The notes: a model not told the origin generated them from the sequence alone. Positions 49,990 to 64,000 are shown, numbered from the stretch's first letter. The stretch: DNA of 64,000 bases from Lepisosteus oculatus (GCF_040954835.1 NC_090716.1:11097275-11161274), one strand, 5' to 3'. Program-made: numbers and translations.

Positions 49990-50325
49990 CAGCATCACAG
50001 TGGTTAGCTTTTCTGCTTTGCAGTGCTGGAGCCCTGGTTTAAATTCTCAACCTGGGGTGTTCTCTGCTTGGAGCTTGTATGCTCCTCGTATTAGCATGGG
50101 TTTTCTTCAGAGGCTGGGGTTTCCTCCTGTAGACCAGAGACATGCTGGTGGGCTAACTGGCTTCTGGGAAAGCTGGCCCTGGTGTGAGTGTTTTTGCCCT
50201 GTGACGGACTGGCCTCCCGTACAGAGTGTACCCCCTTGTGCCTGTTGCTTGCCGAGATAGACACTAACTCCCCTGTACCCTGAATCTGAGGCAACAGTTA
50301 GAAAATGGATGGATGGGTATTTGAT
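49990..50325 (+). repeat. LINE-like dispersed repeat (copy C, most complete)
   Basis: Runs in the family's sense direction from AGTGGTTAGCTTTTCTGCTT through GGTTTCCTCCTGTAGACCAG and GCCCTGGTGTGAGTGTTTTT to the terminal AAAATGGATGGATGGG. This copy shows the GGAT-type 3' tail missing from the other copies. Confidence 0.75.
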
Positions 50326-52860
50326 GTTTCAGCAAAGGGTCTTGTCTGCAAGACCAGCACATTTGAGAACGGGCAGAATGAACGGCAAGGCTGGAAAGGC
50401 AAAAGAGCTTCAAGATGGAGGGCTTTCCCTGTCTCAGCTGGCCGCAGTCCCGCGCTGGTGGGGCTTGATCGGGGAGCACAGGCCACGGCGGCCAGCACTA
50501 CTCCACCCCGAGCGAGAGGGAGAGCCATCCTCACACTGCTTTAGGACGGAGGAAGCACTTAAACAGCACAGGCAGAAGCAGAGCTTGTTGTTGGGTTTCT
50601 GTTGCATGGATTTAATTTGTATTGACAAGGAAGGACCAATTGCTCCTCATCTTCTATCCCACTGCGGCTTTAATGAAAATGAGAAAAAGTGACACAGCCA
50701 CCCACTTGCACGCCAAGGCACACACGCACACACATACATGTCTTTTAAAGAGTCCAGCAAGATGACAGCAGTCTTTAATGTGGGCTGTTTTATTAACAGA
50801 TCCGTGCTCTGATGGATTCCTGATTCATCTTCACTTCAACCGCTTTTGAACTCCTGCTAGCGTTCCCTTTGCCCCCCTCCATCTGCCTGCCTCCCCATCA
50901 CCCCTCTCTGGCACCAGCGGGATTACAACAGCAGGGTGAGACAACGGCATGCTGGGTAGGATAGTGGCAGAGGACTGGCGTCACGGTGACAGGCAAAGCC
51001 AGGCACTGTGAAAACCAGGCTCTTACCTGTGAGGAATTCAAGTGATAAAACATCTAGAGAGCAGAAGAAGGACCTGCTTTTACTTAGTAGTACAATTTCC
51101 AAGCTATTTAGCTGATATTACTGTTTTTTATGTGGATCACAGTATGTTAAGAGAGGGAACATACGTGTAAATATATATATATATTTCTAAATTAGCTACA
51201 TATCGTTTTGCTAGTCCAATAATGCAGCCCACATGTTTTTAAACAGCTCTCCCTGCACTACTGCCAGAAGACGTGGGTGGTTTGTGAGAGTGCCTTCCAG
51301 TTGGCCTCTTTCTCTCTATGCAGTTGAACAGGACTCATCCTCAGCCTTCCAATAAATTTGACACCAAGTGTCGCTGGGGAAGCAGTGTCTCCAGGCTCCG
51401 TGCCGCCAGTGACCCTCTGTGTGACAAGCAGCCACAGCCTCCGACACCAGGAACAAGAGGGGCGCGAATCGGGCCTGACCGAAACCTCTGAGTGATGCGC
51501 AGAAACCGTCACGCAGCCCGTCAGGGAGATTCGCATGGACTCGTGTCTTTCTCGTCTTCCATTTTGTTCGCTGAAAATGTTGCATTTGGCAGAGAGATTT
51601 TTCAAGTGCTGCCACTGCTTCAGATGAGTTTGTAAGAGTTGTGCAGTTGTTTCACTGTTGTAATGGACTTGTTATGAGCTAACTGTTTTTTTTTTCTTTT
51701 TAAAACAGAAAAGGCCTCCTACACTTATTTTTGTCAATAGGCAGAACCTGATCTATAATGATAGATAACGTTGAAAATAATTTCTTAGCCACAATCTCGC
51801 TTTTCTTTCCACATGAAACACCCACTCTAGGCTTTTCAAGTGAGGAGGAGTGGGTATAAGCAGTGGGGGAAATAGATAATTGAAAACCAGATTTCAACAC
51901 AATTCAGCACAGTTTAAAAGATAGAAAACTTTACACACACACTTGAAATTTTTCATTTGTTTTTCAGAACTGCATAGAGTACATCTTTATGATAGTATCC
52001 TGACATAATACACCTCTCGAAACAAAACACGAAGTTTTAAATGTGTGGTTTTATTTTACCGGGCTAATTATAGTCTCTTTGGAAATGGGAACAAAAGTTA
52101 CAGACCTAATAAACTAAAATTGCAATCTTGCAGACATCTTGGATACTGTGGCCAAGACACTTTCATGCAGTCTAAATCTAAAGCCCAGATAACTCTTTAT
52201 CACCTCTTAGTTTGCCATGGGAATGTTTCCAAAAAACTCCCATCATCCCCTTGGCCTGTCAGCTCTGAACCTGTTCTCTTCGTTGACAACTCTGAAGCAG
52301 GCTTTCCACTGAATCCTGTTCGCCAAAGCTTTTCTGAGATCACTCATCTTTATTGGACCATAAGACAAATAATTGTGTCCATGGCTTCCATGCTCTAACG
52401 TGTGTGTGAGGTCCATAAAATGTTTAAATCTGTCGTAATCGGCAGTGAGAGGAACAGCGCTAACAGAAACTAACAAGTGGTTTAGCGTTTGGATTGTGAA
52501 AGGAGCCCGACCACATTAAAAGGGCTTGTGCCGTTTTTTCAGTATGGAGAAAGGGAAAAAAAAGACATGAAAAAGGCAGAAAAATATGAACTTAACTCAT
52601 TGCAGCAGCTCCAAGACTGTGTGTAGTTTATGAGATTGACTGGGGTCTGCCAATCTGGAGACAACACCAGAACGACTGGGACTCCACACAAACCACCCTG
52701 TGCTGATTCTACACCATGCCTGCACTTGCCAGAGAGAGAGATAGAGGTCTAATCAACACTGTCCAAAATCTGTTTGTAAGACATGGTTAATTAATCACAT
52801 CTGAAGCAAGAAAAAGATGGAACAGCAACTGAGAGAAAATTAAATCGATAGACAGAAATA
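50326..52860. other. Intergenic, nothing recognised
   Basis: Contains a short (CA)n run near 50719-50731 and a (TA)n run near 51171-51183. The overlapping open frames at 50.3-50.7 and 51.25-51.6 kb resemble no known protein. Confidence 0.5.
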
Positions 52861-55800
52861 TTCAGTGTTGGCAATGGACCCTCAATCCTCAACTACTAAA
52901 ACTCAGAGTCAAAATATTGACAATTTTATGACAGCCAACCAGACCACTGCTGAATTTCTCTCTCGCCTGAGTGAGACTGGTTTGTCTTTCCATGCTGGTA
53001 GGTTTAATGAAAGGAAGATGGGGGATATGAAGTGTGGAGTGGGGACAGATGTCTGGTGCTCTCTTAATTTGTACTTTGTGCTGTACTGTTGCCTTTTTTC
53101 CCCCCTTTCCAGAACTCTTGACCTCGGACCACCTCACTGGCTCCTCGCCACCAGCCATCAGCCTCGATTCACTCTATCCTCCCAGCCAAGAGACAAAGCA
53201 GAGCCATCCAAGCACAATCCAGCTGCACCACAATTCTCCTCTGTTCAGTTGACAACGGGTGGAACGTCTCAGCACCAGCACGTGTTTATGGCAGTCTACA
53301 GAACAGGTAAGGCACATTCACTTTCAGTGGCAGCTGACGTGAGTGTGTACTACTCATATGCTTCAGTATTATCTTGTAAAAGGGTTACAAGTCGAGTGCA
53401 CCTGTCCTTCCAGCGCTTAATCACTTTTATTCAGGACTACTTTAACATTTTAACAGAATAAGAGCATAAGAGAGGTCACAGATATGTGGACTTTCTGCTT
53501 ACTTGCATATAGACTTCACTTGTCAAACTCTCTGCTCCTCTGATGTTGGTCTCTATTATGTTCTCTCAACAAGACTATGAATTATGGGTAATGGAGTCAC
53601 TTCCTGCTGCACACTTCCCCATAAAATCAGATATCCTGAGTTTTGTATATCTTTTCTTCAACCTCACATGTTCAAATTGACATTCCTACAGATTTTGTAT
53701 TTCATATAGATGAAGTTCGTCTCATTATTTCTTCTTGGTGTTTATTTTCCAGTGCTTTAAGATATTATTTAATTAAGGATGCTTTATAAAATAAGCTTAA
53801 TTACTGTTGACAGGCAAAACATTTTAGTATAGTGACTATTTGTAACAAGCTACCACATATGATCTCTTCTTTACTCTACTCAAGTGAGCAAAGAATGAGC
53901 AGATACTGAAAAATATTAGACAAGGTGAAGTTGAGTCCCAGCCCCATCCAGGCTAATGAGAAATAAAGTTTGAGTCGTAATGCTTATCACAGATTCCAAG
54001 TATAGGCCGTGTGATGTGTTTCACATCATTAAAGAAACATTCCTGTTTTAGTAATACCGAGAGACAAGACTGTCTTATTACAATACTAAGTCCTCATATA
54101 CCACCATCATTCCATAATAGTCTCTCATCACTTGAACTTATTCCTCCCTGAAAACATTCATTAAAAATTATGAAATAAAAAAGATCTGTAAGTCTCAGAA
54201 ATAACACATTCTGTAAAAAGATCTTTACATGTTCCAGTACGCCCAAAAATATGGGCTGTTTTTTGACCAGCTGGGCTCCTGAAAGTCTACATTGTCTTGG
54301 TGTGGAAGGAAATCATTTATTTGTTAATTTTAACTGGTTAGTTTATTTGGATTTTAGTTCCATCTATAAAACAAATGAACCAATTCCACATGGGGACAAA
54401 GATGTCCTGAAAATTGTCAGTTGCTTCATCAACGAGCTGCTACACAATTCAACAACATATACTACTAATTTGCTCATTTGCTGTGACTCCTTTGTAACCA
54501 TTTCATTGAAAATGAAGGTTACTGATCCATCCTGGAGGAATTTTCTGCCCCCCCCCCCCAACCTGACAAAAAGCTCACAGAACCTGTCGGTTCTCGAGTC
54601 ATCTCTTTTTAAAACAGAAAAGGGAACAGCAGATGGCGCTCTCCTATTTTGAAATCCCTGTCCATCGCCACAAGCCCAGGTGGATAAAGGAGCAAAGGAA
54701 ACATCAAAATGAACAATGTTTTTCCAAAGCCACAAAGCTGTTTTGACTCATGTCAGAATTATAATTATAGCATGCAGGAACCTAAACAGCCTAACCTAAA
54801 ACCTAAAAATCAACAGCCGTGGGTCCAGGTCAGTTAGTCACTCTGGTTGTGCACACAGTGGACACACTGAATGTGGTGCTGGCTCGTTCTCTTCTCACTC
54901 AGGCCGCTGGGCAGAGGCACAAAATCAACGATAATGAATTATTAGAGCCCTGTAGACATTAGACATAAGAGAATACGTAAAAGGGCAAAATTAAGGAAAA
55001 AGTATAGCTAAATTAATTAAGGTCTATAAAAGCATAAAAGACTGAAATTTATGTATTTCATTTATGTAATTTATGTAATTCAGTACCAGAAAAACAGACA
55101 CCAGGCAGTCGTAATATGTGTGTATGCTGATTTGTTATTTCTTTGCTTTGTTGGAAATTGCTAACCAAAATGGGAATTGATAAACTAGAAAGCCAAAGCA
55201 ATGTTTAACGATCTCCAATTCCAGACTAAAAAAATGTTTTCCACAACACAATAACCAACTGAATAAAAGGACACATACAAAAATGGAAGCTCACACATGA
55301 ATAAAAATGAAATGGCACCAGCTAAATTTGTAGGATAAGAACAGCCACTTGACCAGGCCCTCACATTGCCAGAATGTATTATTGCAGCTTTACATCCTTC
55401 CATCAGAATGATTTCTGAGCATGGATACGACCAAGGGAAACCGACAGTTTTGAAATCGAGAGGATCTTGAGATGAAGCAACACAAAATTATGATCTGATC
55501 GCACAAACTGCATAAAGGGAATACCTGTCTATCTGACAAGTCTGAGAAAACAGCAGGGAAGAACCACGATTAAATACCGCAGGAGTCCCTTCAAGTGCAC
55601 TAGCCTTCGGAATGTACAGTATTTCCCATGAGGAGGGCAAAGCACACACAATGGGATAAGATGAGAGTCAGCACAGCCTTGCTGATGATGTGGAAGCCAT
55701 ATTGACTAACGTACTGTACATATGCCGGGTGAACGCTCTGTCTCCAGACAGTACTGTTGCTGGGCGCGCGTGTGCCTAGAATCCCAAACGGTTCAGGATT

Positions 55801-58800
55801 TTCTCTGGACTTAACAGTCTCATATCCCCAGCAGCTTTCCCGGCTCAATGTGTAGGATGTGAATTGTAAAGAATCAGTTCCACATTGGAATCACTGGCCG
55901 ATTTAAGTGGCAAAAGAAACTGCTGAATTCCCGCTGCTTTTATACGTAACAACGAAAGAAAGACAAAGCAGGAAAGAATCATTTCACCCACAGCTATGAG
56001 GCAATCGTAGAAGAGGGTGTACACCACCTCCTTGCTTTGAGACAGGAAGGTACTGCGACAAGCTCTTAAATCACAAGTTCAGGGCTTGTTTAGTATTAAA
56101 TAAATTCAAGTAAATACAGAACGGTGCGGTCCCAATGTCTGGAGTACAGGTTGTACACATACAGTTTATGTGCACTAAGAATAAAAAATCCTCTGATGTC
56201 TATTATTGTAACCTTGCTGCCACTGCATGTCTGGTTAGAAAGAGTTTCAATATGTCTAACTGGAAATACTGCTACTTGCACAGGCATTTCCAAGGCTGCA
56301 AATGGTCACTGTTCTCAACCAGCTGTGATTGTGTTCTGAGTCATCTAAGTAGGAACTATTCCATTTATCATTGCTTTCAATCCAATTTTCTGTGCCTTTA
56401 ACAAACAAATTGCATTGCAGAATAAAAGGGAAAGTTAGTGGCTTCTGTGGGTTGCAGCCTCTGGACTGCTAATGGAGGGAGTTAACAGCAATGTGTATTT
56501 CAGCTATTAAATTTACCTGAACTGTCATTAAGTTCTTGTACATGTAACTATACTGTTAATGAGATCCATTTTTCCATGCCTGAATTTCAACCTGCCAAAA
56601 GCTGAGTGATGCCAAACAACACTGGGAATATGCAATTCCTTTTTCAGCTGGTAATCTTCCATTGTGTCAGATTCCACCCAAACTATTTTTTGAAAGGGGG
56701 AAACTCCAGCAAGCACCAGAAAAGACATTCACCTGAGTCCTCATCCTCAAATACCTCATTTCTAATAAAAAAGGACCACAATCCTCTAATCCCAAACTGT
56801 CTTAAGTCAGACAGGCCTGTGAAAGGGGCTCTTACCTTTCACCAAACACAAGGAACTGGTCACATATGCCCAAGTGAGCAATGGCCATACATCATTCAGC
56901 ACTCCAACTTCCCTGTGCATTCTGATCGTATTAAATATCTGCTGTGGATTTATTGGGTGGAAAACCACAGGGCTTCACAAACCCTTCAGCCTTACAATGC
57001 TCCTGGAGCAGAAGGTCAAGCAGGCATCTGGGAGCCATGTTCACTGTCACCTTTCTCCCGTCTCTCCTGTCCCTTATGCCCTCTGAAGAGTCTCGGAAAT
57101 GCAGAGGTATGATAAACACAGAAAGGAGGCAGGAAGTGTGCTGTAACTGGGGAAACTAAACCAAACTGACAAAAACAAAAACTCCAGCTCAGCAACAGGG
57201 AAATATTTGTGGTTTATATTTGTCCATTATTCTGTTGTCTGTATTTGCCACAGAAAAAAACAGAAGCTATGACAACATTCTGCATTTTTTAAAATGGTGA
57301 AGAGGGCAGTATTTTAAATTATTTTTTTAATGACAAATAATAGTTTCCGTCTTTTTTCTTTCTAGGGGATTAAATTCCAAGTTTATGACCACCAAAAAAA
57401 ACCTACAAAAATATGTGCCTGGAGAAGTTTCTTTTCTATCCAGAAGGCTCAGACATTTAAGAATAGCAAGATTTGGTAGAGACATTTGTTCTTCGTTGTT
57501 AAAGTTACATTCTGTTGTCTGAATTCTGTTTTCTTTTTAGTTAGATTGACCTGATGTATAATACGGTTATAGAGAATCTTAACTCAGAATAAGTTATCTT
57601 TGGGGACTAATATTACTGTATGTTGAAAAGTACTCCCAAGGAAGATACTTTTAGTACATAAAACCCTTTTTTGTTAACTTTTACTTATTTCTTTCTGTAG
57701 CACCTTGTTAGTGTCCTGAGCATGGTGTACGGGTTTAAATCTCAGCGGGACCTGCCCTTGGGTTTGACTGCCTGTATCCTACCTCGGGTCCTTCAGATCT
57801 TTCTGTGCTGTTCCAGTTTCCATGCCTGCAATTATTCCTTGAGTTGGAAAAACATTATACAGTTCTTGTGGCTGACATTTCATGTCACGTGAGGCCTCAC
57901 TCAAAGCCATCTGGTCCACTATCACTGTCCAAGATCAGCACATCGGTACCCTGGAACACTCCGTGTGCAGTGCCAGGGAGCATCTTACACTCACTTGGCA
58001 GTGACTTATGCGACTCTTGTGGCTGACAACAAGACTATGAAGCAGAAACTACCAGACTTTGAAGAACACAGCAAAATATAAACCTCTGTATTATTGATCT
58101 GATAAAATATATATACAACATTTTCCTAGAGTAAGGTGCTTTCTTCACCCCCAGAATTACTGTAGGTTGGTCTTGCCCTAGCCCATGATCGATTTCCTCC
58201 ATATGTACTTGTTCTTTGGGCTGAGAGGAGAATTGGGTCCTTCAATATTTCAGAGACAGAGAATTTTCATTTTCCCAGGCTCCAGCATGGAAACCACCCA
58301 ATCCCAAGTAGAAATTAAAGATATTGAAGCCAAACTGTATAGCCACAGGAGTAAATAGAGTCTGCATCTTCTGGTCAAGTTGTGTATTTCTTTTCTAGAC
58401 CTGTACCAGCATTGCTGGATTCTGAATCCTATTTTTTTTATCTTAAACACTTCATTTTCCCCATGCCATTCCAGCAATCTCTGGAACTCTGTCTGCTGAT
58501 TGATGTTGGGGAACCAACCTGCCTTATGCAGCATTGTTGGCCGACATCTAATATTAATGAGCTGGAAGTGCCTGCCCTCCCTCTGAAACACTCTGGGTCA
58601 GAGATATAATGAAGTTTCTTCAATGTCAAATCAGTTTTTACACTTGGCGAGTCTGGTCATAAATTCCAAAGGGCATGACAGTCTTTTCCTCACAATTTTG
58701 AGATCACGATGCTACCAGCCTGTTCATATGTGTCATTCGAGATGTTAGGAATTTCTCCTCATCTGTATTTTTTGGTCAATATTAAAGTTTATCACTTTTT

Positions 58801-61800
58801 TTTTTGCTTTTGAGAAGGGAATTAATATGAAGAATGAAGGGATTCTCAAGCAGTAGAGATGGAATATGGGGTGGCTGGGGCAAAGAGGAAGGCAATAGGA
58901 TTGTAGAAAAGTGAGGAGGCTGGGAGAGAGGGAAGGAAGAGTGGTGGAAGATTAAAGTAAGGAAAGTGACTTTTTTGTATTCAATAAAAAATAAACTAAA
59001 ATCAGAGTGAAACAATCGAGTCTTACATAGTTTGAAAAGGCCTTGAGTTCTGCTTTTATTCACATCTGAATGATCAGAACATTGGTCAGGTAGAACAGCA
59101 AAAAAATATTTAATTTCTCTTGCAAAAGCTTAGCTGGGATATTTTATTTTATTAAGGCTGGTTACTGAGGCACAAGGTACTGTTGGTTATCTTAAACATC
59201 TGTTTATCCAATAACTACAGCTGACATCTAGCTCAGCCATGCAGTGGGCTGGGTAATCTGTGAGGATAATTACCACAGTAATCTATCAATATATACATAT
59301 AAATGCATGCTGTGTACGTCTGCAAGTCGGAGCTCTGTGGTTGGGAGTCCAAACAGCCTGACTCTCTTTTTAATTGTTTGCGTTTATGGGAATTTAAAAC
59401 TCAGTGCCCATATGGGGTGTACTAACTGAGAGAGCAAAGATCCATTTGGTGCCAAGATTTAAATCAAAGGAAGAAAAATTCTTTTCCCCAGGAGGGAAGT
59501 GAGAGTTTTTTTTAAGGGCCAAAGAGGCCCTCCGTGGAGTTTCTTTGACAGGAGGAAGAAGCGGTCTCGGAGAGAAAGCCATCCTGCAGTGTCTGCTCAC
59601 CAGCTGCCCCGAGCAAAACTGTCTTTTGCACTTTGTGTTCTGGTTCAGCAACTCCATACGTCCTACAAAATCTCACACATCTTTCTGACAGCCACTTCAA
59701 TCTATTAAAAACATATTCCAGGACCCAACTCTCAGATCCTGCTCTAGTCCTCTGTGTGCTCTTTTCCAATAGATCTTTCAGTCATTAAAGTTACTAGAGA
59801 TTATTTCTCAGATTTACAACAAACACAAAATTGTAGCCATGCAGAATGTGACACGCAACAAGTCAAAATGTAGAAATCCATTTAATTGTCAACAGCATGG
59901 TGTCCCTTGGAGGTAATACAGACTAATTTCTGCTTGAGAGATCCTTGTTTAGAGCAATGCCTACTCTAAAGAATACAATTTCTGTTTGTTTTCATCCAGA
60001 ATTATGAGTTAGTCTGGAGTGATCAAAGACGTTTGTGACCCTTTCCCAAAAGATTAGCCTTTTCAGATATTTGATGTGATGAGCCGATGTGAGTCTTATC
60101 ACAATACATGCAGTGAGCAGGTGGAAAGAGCCAATTATTTACATTACATGTGGTAAACTGGGATACTATGGATAAAGTGTATTTTTTTTTTATTAAAGCT
60201 GACCACTGAATTGTAAAGGTGTCATTTTACACATGTATGTATCCAATAGCTGTAAAGTTAAGAATTCAGGAAATTCAGGAATAGCCCACGTCCCCCCACG
60301 TGTTTCCATAAAACATTTACTTAATGTGGGAATCTGTGGCAAAACAAAAATCAGAGAAACTGTGATTCAAAACATATTATATCATTGTATTATGACCGAA
60401 TGCTCCCAAACCTTCATAATGTCACAGTGGAACACTTCAAACTGGGACCTCTCAGTAAAGTCAGGGAGATGCCTTGTTCTAGTACTGTATAAGTTGGACA
60501 GATCCTTGTACTGATGTGTTTGAATGCCCATTCTGGATCCACAAATAAACTAAAATGTCAGTGATGGAGTTTTATGGCATCATCTCAATGGTGACATGAC
60601 TTTGAGAAATAATGAAATTTCTAGGCAATCTGAGTAAATCTCAGAGACAAAGTCATGTGCAGTGAAAGCAACAACAGCACGAACACTAGAGATACAGTAT
60701 ATTCAATAGTGTGGTAGATTAATGAAAGGGTGATCTTGCACACTTTCATAGTTCTTGGATGTAGATGTTCTTGCATTCCTGACCCCAGTGAGAAAAAGAC
60801 TATAGATTCAAATGAGAACAAAATGTACTGGATCACGTGAAAGTGGTCCTGTCACATGAATGCAAGGAAGGATGGTAGAATAAGGCCCATCGGTGAACAA
60901 TATTTACACAAGTTTCCAGTGGGGAACTTTCTGCTTCCAGAGCCATCAACCAAATAGTTTCCATAAGTCATAAATGTAAGATGGTAAATTAAAACTGAAA
61001 ACTCAATTAAACAGTGGCTCCTTGTGAAAGCAACTGAAATTGCCACTGTGGAACACATGGCAGGCTCCCTCTCGCTGGTGCTGTAACCTTAAGAAACTCT
61101 ATAATTAGCCAACAGCTTGTTGACACGCTCCGGAGCACATGCCGAATCAACACACTTTCTCTGTCGTTAAGTGCTGGGGGAGGTATTGAAATGGCTTGAA
61201 GATGTTGTGGTTGTAGAAAAAAAAAATAATAAATAAATGAACAGTCTCCTGTGTCAAAGCTTTCTCTTTCAAGCTTAACCAGAACAGAGATAAGCAACTG
61301 CCTAAAGTGCATAGCACTAAAGCCTAAGAGGAGGCCACTAGTTAAACTTGGTACAAAGTTTTGAAAATTCACAGCATGGGTAGAATTGACTTTATTGACA
61401 TGAATGGAAAACAATGATTTGCTATTCAATAATAATTGTAATAAAAACAAATTATCTAGCAGGTGCATTCATCCGGAACAGTTGGCAGAGAGCAGAGGGA
61501 GAACTACATGCATTATCAAAGGGTGGCTCAGGTTCACTTAAAACAGAACTTCAGCTTCATGCCCTTATGCACTTTACCCAAAGAAAAGAGTAAGAGAAGC
61601 TTCACTTGACTCGACCCCTGGATTTCTCATCAAGAGCCTCTTGGAAACCAACCCTTCTCACTCATAACAACCATAGCACACCTGAGCTCCATAGTGGACA
61701 ATTTATTTGTTTGATTAACCATTTAGTTGCATGCTTATCTTTACTTATGTGATGGAGTTTATGGGATGCCTTGTTCATTAAGGCACCTTCTACACTCCAG

Positions 61801-62998
61801 CTTAGAAGTCTAATTGCTCTGCTGCTCAAACCCTACTGCATTCCATCCACACTGTGAACTAGCTGTATCCACTGTTGTCTTAATTTCTTCATTTAATTTC
61901 CACTCCTTCCATAGTGGAACTGTACAGACAGTAACTGATTGAGATGGGGTTTTAGAGGTCGTTCTTTGGGAAGAAAGAGACTGGATGCTTGAGTACAGAT
62001 TACTCATGAAGCACCCTATCTTTCTTATTTCCTCTCTTCACTGCTGGGTGAAGTCCCTTCTCTTTGAAAGGACCTCTAAGTGGTAGAAAACACTAAGCAG
62101 ATGCCTCGGTCTATAACTCACAGCACGCTGGACCTGCTGTCATCCATCTTCTTGCAATTGCAGTGAAAGTCAGGTTTTTCAATTCATCACCTAGCCCATC
62201 ACTGTACCTCCGCCTGCAAGAGTTGAGGTGCTCTTTAACACCAACCAAACAAAGCAAAATATAAAAACCAGCTTTTAACAAAAATTGAAGGAAAGGACCT
62301 TAATGTTAGATAGTGCATTTCACAAAGCATTGAGGGATATTTCTGGCATGAGAAGAAAGTTTCTGCTTTTGTCTAAGCACTTGAGAAGGAAAAATAGATA
62401 AATAATGTTAATTGGAAAGGAAGTGTGACCTCTGACCCTCAGTTCCCATTCTTGTATTGCATGACTAAATCTGGTTTTGAAATATAGCCACTTGAACCCC
62501 AGACCTCAGGCATTATTTCATCAGCTCTGGGAGGTCACTGCTGACCTGCATCAGTCGAGATGGAGAATCAGCACTATGTGATCTTATCTACCGCTATGAA
62601 ACGTGAGCTTCTACGGCACCAAATTCGAACACTGCAAGGCACCGTGAAGGCAATATGGGGGAATTAAGATACATTCCTGGCTGGAGATAGGAAACGCATT
62701 GGGTGTAACTTTCTAATATTCTGGGGACATGCCAGGAATATTTACTCCTACAGAGGTCTTCAGTCCTCAAGGGGCAGTTTTCATTCCATGAAACATTTAT
62801 TTGAACTATTTACTAAACTGGTCACAGACATCCTTCACAAAAGTAATTAAAAAGATAAGTAGGTGAGCAGCAGCAAATTTCTTTCCAACAGAAATAGTTT
62901 GAACAGGGACACCTGCTTGAGAACGGAACAAGCTTCAGACGGTTTGGTCAAAATAACATACTACTTCTTCTACTTCTACTACTAATTCCTTACACTTA
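52861..62998. other. Long intergenic interval, no gene recognised
   Basis: The longest frames (52865-53461, 54251-54652, 56606-57112, 58250-58591) show no family motif, no conserved neighbour gene such as FBXO3 or CD59, and no GC rise like the true exons here. A poly-C run lies at 54548-54559. I see no RNA gene. Confidence 0.5.
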
Positions 62999-63190
62999 CA
63001 GTATATAGTGCTTTTCTGGACACTCCAATTAAACTGCCTTACTGGTAATGGGGACTCCTCTCCACCACCACCAGTGGATGATGCGCCGGCAGCCAAGTGC
63101 GCCAGTGCACTCCCTATACATCTGCTATACTGGGGAGGAGAGCAGAGTGATGATGCCAGGTCAGAGATAGGGAGTATTATCCACAGGTCA
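62999..63190 (+). repeat. Dispersed fish repeat ('tatagtgcttttctggacac' type)
   Basis: The run TATAGTGCTTTTCTGGACAC, then TACTGGTAATGGGGACTCCT, then GGGGAGGAGAGCAGAGTGAT, is an order I recognise from a repeat scattered in fish genomes. Family assignment is from memory, with only one copy in this window. Confidence 0.5.
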
Positions 63191-64000
63191 AAATACCCAT
63201 AGACCTGGGAATAACATTTGATTGTGTGATGGGTTGATCCCACACAGATCGACTTTATGTTTCAACAGAACCTGAGTATATCATTCTAATCATTGCTTTC
63301 TAGGTATGGTTTTTCCACAAACGACTTTTAAAAGACGATCTTAAGGCCGTTTAATTCTCTGCATGGATTCATCTTAGAATATGTTCACATCTTCCATGAC
63401 ATTTCACAATAAATTGCAATAGATGATGGAAAGGTTTATACTCCTCTTGCTACATTAATCAAAAATGAGACCTACAGTGTACACTGTACATATAAATAAA
63501 CTGTATATTCTTACCCAGCACTGGAATGGTGCGAATAAGGAATGCCCTATATTTTGTGACATTTAAAGGCAGAACGTTCACCGATTTGACAGGTATTTAT
63601 TGCTTTGTTCATTACGTGTGCCCAGCAGAATGTTTTTGCTTCTTAACAAATTGTCATTCTGGAAACATTCCGTCTGCAATTGTGCTCTGTTTTATCTAGA
63701 ATGGTCAACTGCCTTTATGCTTTGTCCCATTAGGAATCGTTGACTGCGTCTTCACGTGCTGGCTCACAGCAACGATCCCCACACCCAGCTGTTCCTCTTT
63801 CGACAGGCTGCTAGGTCAGCAGGAGCACACAGGTGTTGGGAGTCTAATGCAGGACACATGCCTCCTCGCGTGTGACGTAGCCGTGGATCTGCAGGTGCCC
63901 AGAAAGGAACAGCGGCTGCTGTTTCTGCCGGGAGCCCAGAGAGCCTGATTATGTGCCACCATTTGAGTATTCCAGTCACAGTCGGCTAGTTACACGACCC
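63191..64000. other. Right edge, intergenic with E-box cluster
   Basis: No gene recognised. The last 250 bp are GC-richer and hold CAGCTG (63786-63791) and CAGGTG (63830-63835 and 63892-63897). Confidence 0.45.

Noticed and set aside
52865..53461. 198-codon open frame on the plus strand
   Set aside because: No recognisable domain, AT-rich composition like the intergenic background, no homologue known to me and no splice or promoter context; length alone is compatible with chance.
56606..57112. 168-codon open frame on the plus strand
   Set aside because: Low-complexity, no family motif and no neighbouring exons; treated as chance.
1..64000. CRISPR array, operon, phage or other prokaryotic-type system
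   Set aside because: No direct-repeat/spacer array or operon; the window is clearly a vertebrate nuclear locus with spliced genes.

Overview
The window is nuclear DNA from a vertebrate, most likely a ray-finned fish. Protein-coding sequence is broken into small GT-AG exons inside AT-rich introns and intergenic DNA, and the dispersed repeats are of types common in fish (an LINE-like 3' element, a tRNA-derived SINE, a Tc1/mariner relic). Three genes were identified by translating spliced exons and comparing them with the remembered human proteins. They are nat10 (only its first coding exon, at the left edge, minus strand), caprin1 (complete coding sequence, minus strand) and lmo2 (complete, plus strand). 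This is the same order and relative orientation as human NAT10-CAPRIN1-LMO2 on 11p13, so it is a conserved microsynteny block. I cannot name the species; a non-teleost such as gar, bowfin or sturgeon, or an early-branching teleost, would fit.

Layout. 1-970: repeat, intron and start-codon exon of nat10. 970-6563: nat10 upstream region and the tail of caprin1, with one unassigned exon-like ORF at 1702-1847. 6564-27780: caprin1 coding exons 2 to 19 (18 coding exons, 2142 bp including the stop, 713 residues), with a probable non-coding first exon and promoter near 28.7-29.2 kb. An internal stop and poly(A) signal after exon 18 predict a second, 700-residue C-terminal isoform. 29.2-44.2 kb: no genes found, but it separates the head-to-head caprin1 and lmo2 promoters and holds candidate blood/endothelial regulatory elements. 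44.2-49.4 kb: lmo2 with a TATA promoter, three coding exons (158 residues) and a 3' UTR. 49.4-64 kb: intergenic, with repeats and no recognisable gene.

Roles. NAT10 is an RNA cytidine acetyltransferase. Caprin-1 is an mRNA-binding partner of G3BP and FMRP in stress granules. LMO2 is the LIM-only bridge of the TAL1/E-protein/GATA/LDB1 complex in blood and vessel progenitors. The genes are neighbours by ancestry, with no evidence of a shared pathway. I found no new biological system. The best leads are an E-box/GATA composite site 6.3 kb upstream of lmo2 (the kind of site the LMO2 complex itself binds), the alternative 3' end of caprin1, an out-of-frame upstream ORF overlapping the lmo2 start, and the unassigned exon-like ORF near nat10.
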